The notes beneath the pieces were generated by a model. That model worked only from the letters and a program-made list of their open reading frames with translations. It had not been told where the DNA came from and did not search any database. This document shows positions 15,540-17,191 of a stretch of 17,191 bases of DNA, piece after piece. Origin of the DNA: Lachnospiraceae bacterium (GTDB lineage Bacteria; Bacillota; Clostridia; Lachnospirales; Lachnospiraceae); NCBI GenBank assembly GCA_020860745.1, contig JAJBTR010000160.1:1-17191 (forward strand), in the 5' to 3' direction. The position numbers were made by a program, and so were the translations under genes. Within the stretch, counting starts at the first letter, position 1. Every line of letters begins with the position of its first letter.

Positions 15540-15853
15540 ATTCTACTTAACCTCCGTTTGTACACCTCTATAATTTAGCGTAAATTCGGTGATTTTACAA
15601 GCATATTTTTTCAAATCGTTATTTTGGTTGAATCCGCTTACATTTTCTGTGATTAATTATGCAAAGTGACAGAGAAAGCGTTGTCAATGGCAAAATGTCG
15701 AGCGCACTCGTGCGCAGAGACATTCAGACATCAGACAACCAGGACAGCATGAGCTAGCTGGGCATAGCCCGAATTGCGAATGTTGTCGGCGATGGTTGAG
15801 TGCACAGCACAAAACCAGCGGCTTTCTCGATACTCGGAAACTAACAATATCCC
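15540..15853. other. Non-coding region of 314 bases between gdhA and the HPr-like gene
   Basis: No convincing gene. The left third (to about 15660) is AT-rich and likely holds the promoter of the HPr-like gene. A cre-like site lies at 15673-15686. A hairpin (15694-15724) pairs AATGTC with GACATT and GCGCAC with GTGCGC. Further short inverted repeats follow: GGGC-ATA-GCCC at about 15760-15770, and ACATTC (15720-15725) with GAATGT (15778-15783), which would compete with the first hairpin. No obvious terminator is seen for gdhA. A 21-codon open frame (15687-15752) has no ribosome binding site. Confidence 0.6.
15673..15686. promoter_or_regulatory. Possible cre (catabolite-responsive) site
   Basis: AGAAAGCGTTGTCA fits the cre consensus TGNAANCGNWNNCA at every fixed position but the first. 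It is about 135 bases upstream of the HPr-like start and about 170 bases past the gdhA stop. Placement upstream of the likely promoter would fit activation by CcpA rather than roadblock repression. A single degenerate match is weak evidence. Confidence 0.35.

Positions 15854-17191
<1,338 letters not shown>

Noticed and set aside
15687..15752. Small 21-codon open frame starting MAKCRAHSC
   Set aside because: No Shine-Dalgarno. It coincides with the hairpin region, and the two cysteines are not enough to suggest a peptide family.

Overview
The window looks like chromosomal DNA of a Gram-positive anaerobe of the class Clostridia, most likely a Lachnospiraceae-type gut Firmicute. The reasons are strong AGGAGG-type ribosome binding sites, a DnaD-type replication protein paired with a zinc-motif DnaC/DnaI-type helicase loader, an HPr-like protein with a regulatory serine, a PrsA-like lipoprotein, and moderately GC-rich coding sequence. 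Lineage is inferred from protein character alone. I see no phage, insertion sequence, CRISPR array, tRNA or rRNA. The content is mostly housekeeping.

Left part (1-10223, all minus strand). Read in the direction of transcription: pth (peptidyl-tRNA hydrolase), mfd (transcription-repair coupling factor), a PrsA/SurA-like lipoprotein foldase, murA (peptidoglycan precursor synthesis), metK (S-adenosylmethionine synthetase) with a good terminator, then a two-component system. In the latter a sensor kinase overlaps its OmpR-type response regulator by 8 bases, and the regulator runs off the left edge. Recognisable promoters precede pth, the foldase and murA.

Middle (10224-15267, plus strand). murC is transcribed divergently from pth out of a 132-base shared control region. 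After murC comes a hairpin, then a stretch with several degenerate DnaA-box-like motifs about one helical turn apart, and then a tight three-gene group: a DnaD-domain protein, a DnaC/DnaI-like AAA+ helicase loader and an unusual 397-residue PRPP synthetase-like protein. This group links helicase loading with nucleotide precursor supply. It ends in a near-ideal bidirectional terminator with a 16-bp stem.

Right part (15268-17191, minus strand). An 85-residue HPr paralogue has Tyr at position 15 in place of the phosphocarrier His, but keeps Ser46. That is the Bacillus Crh pattern. About 310 bases of non-coding DNA upstream of it hold a cre-like site and a sizeable hairpin. Beyond lies a complete gdhA (NADP-type glutamate dehydrogenase) whose start is 3 bases from the window edge.

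The points most worth a second look are the phased DnaA-box-like cluster ahead of the helicase-loader operon, the Crh-like protein with a possible cre site, the divergent PRPP synthetase, the structured DNA at about 15660-15790, and a hairpin at the pth/mfd junction. I did not find strong evidence for a wholly new biological system.
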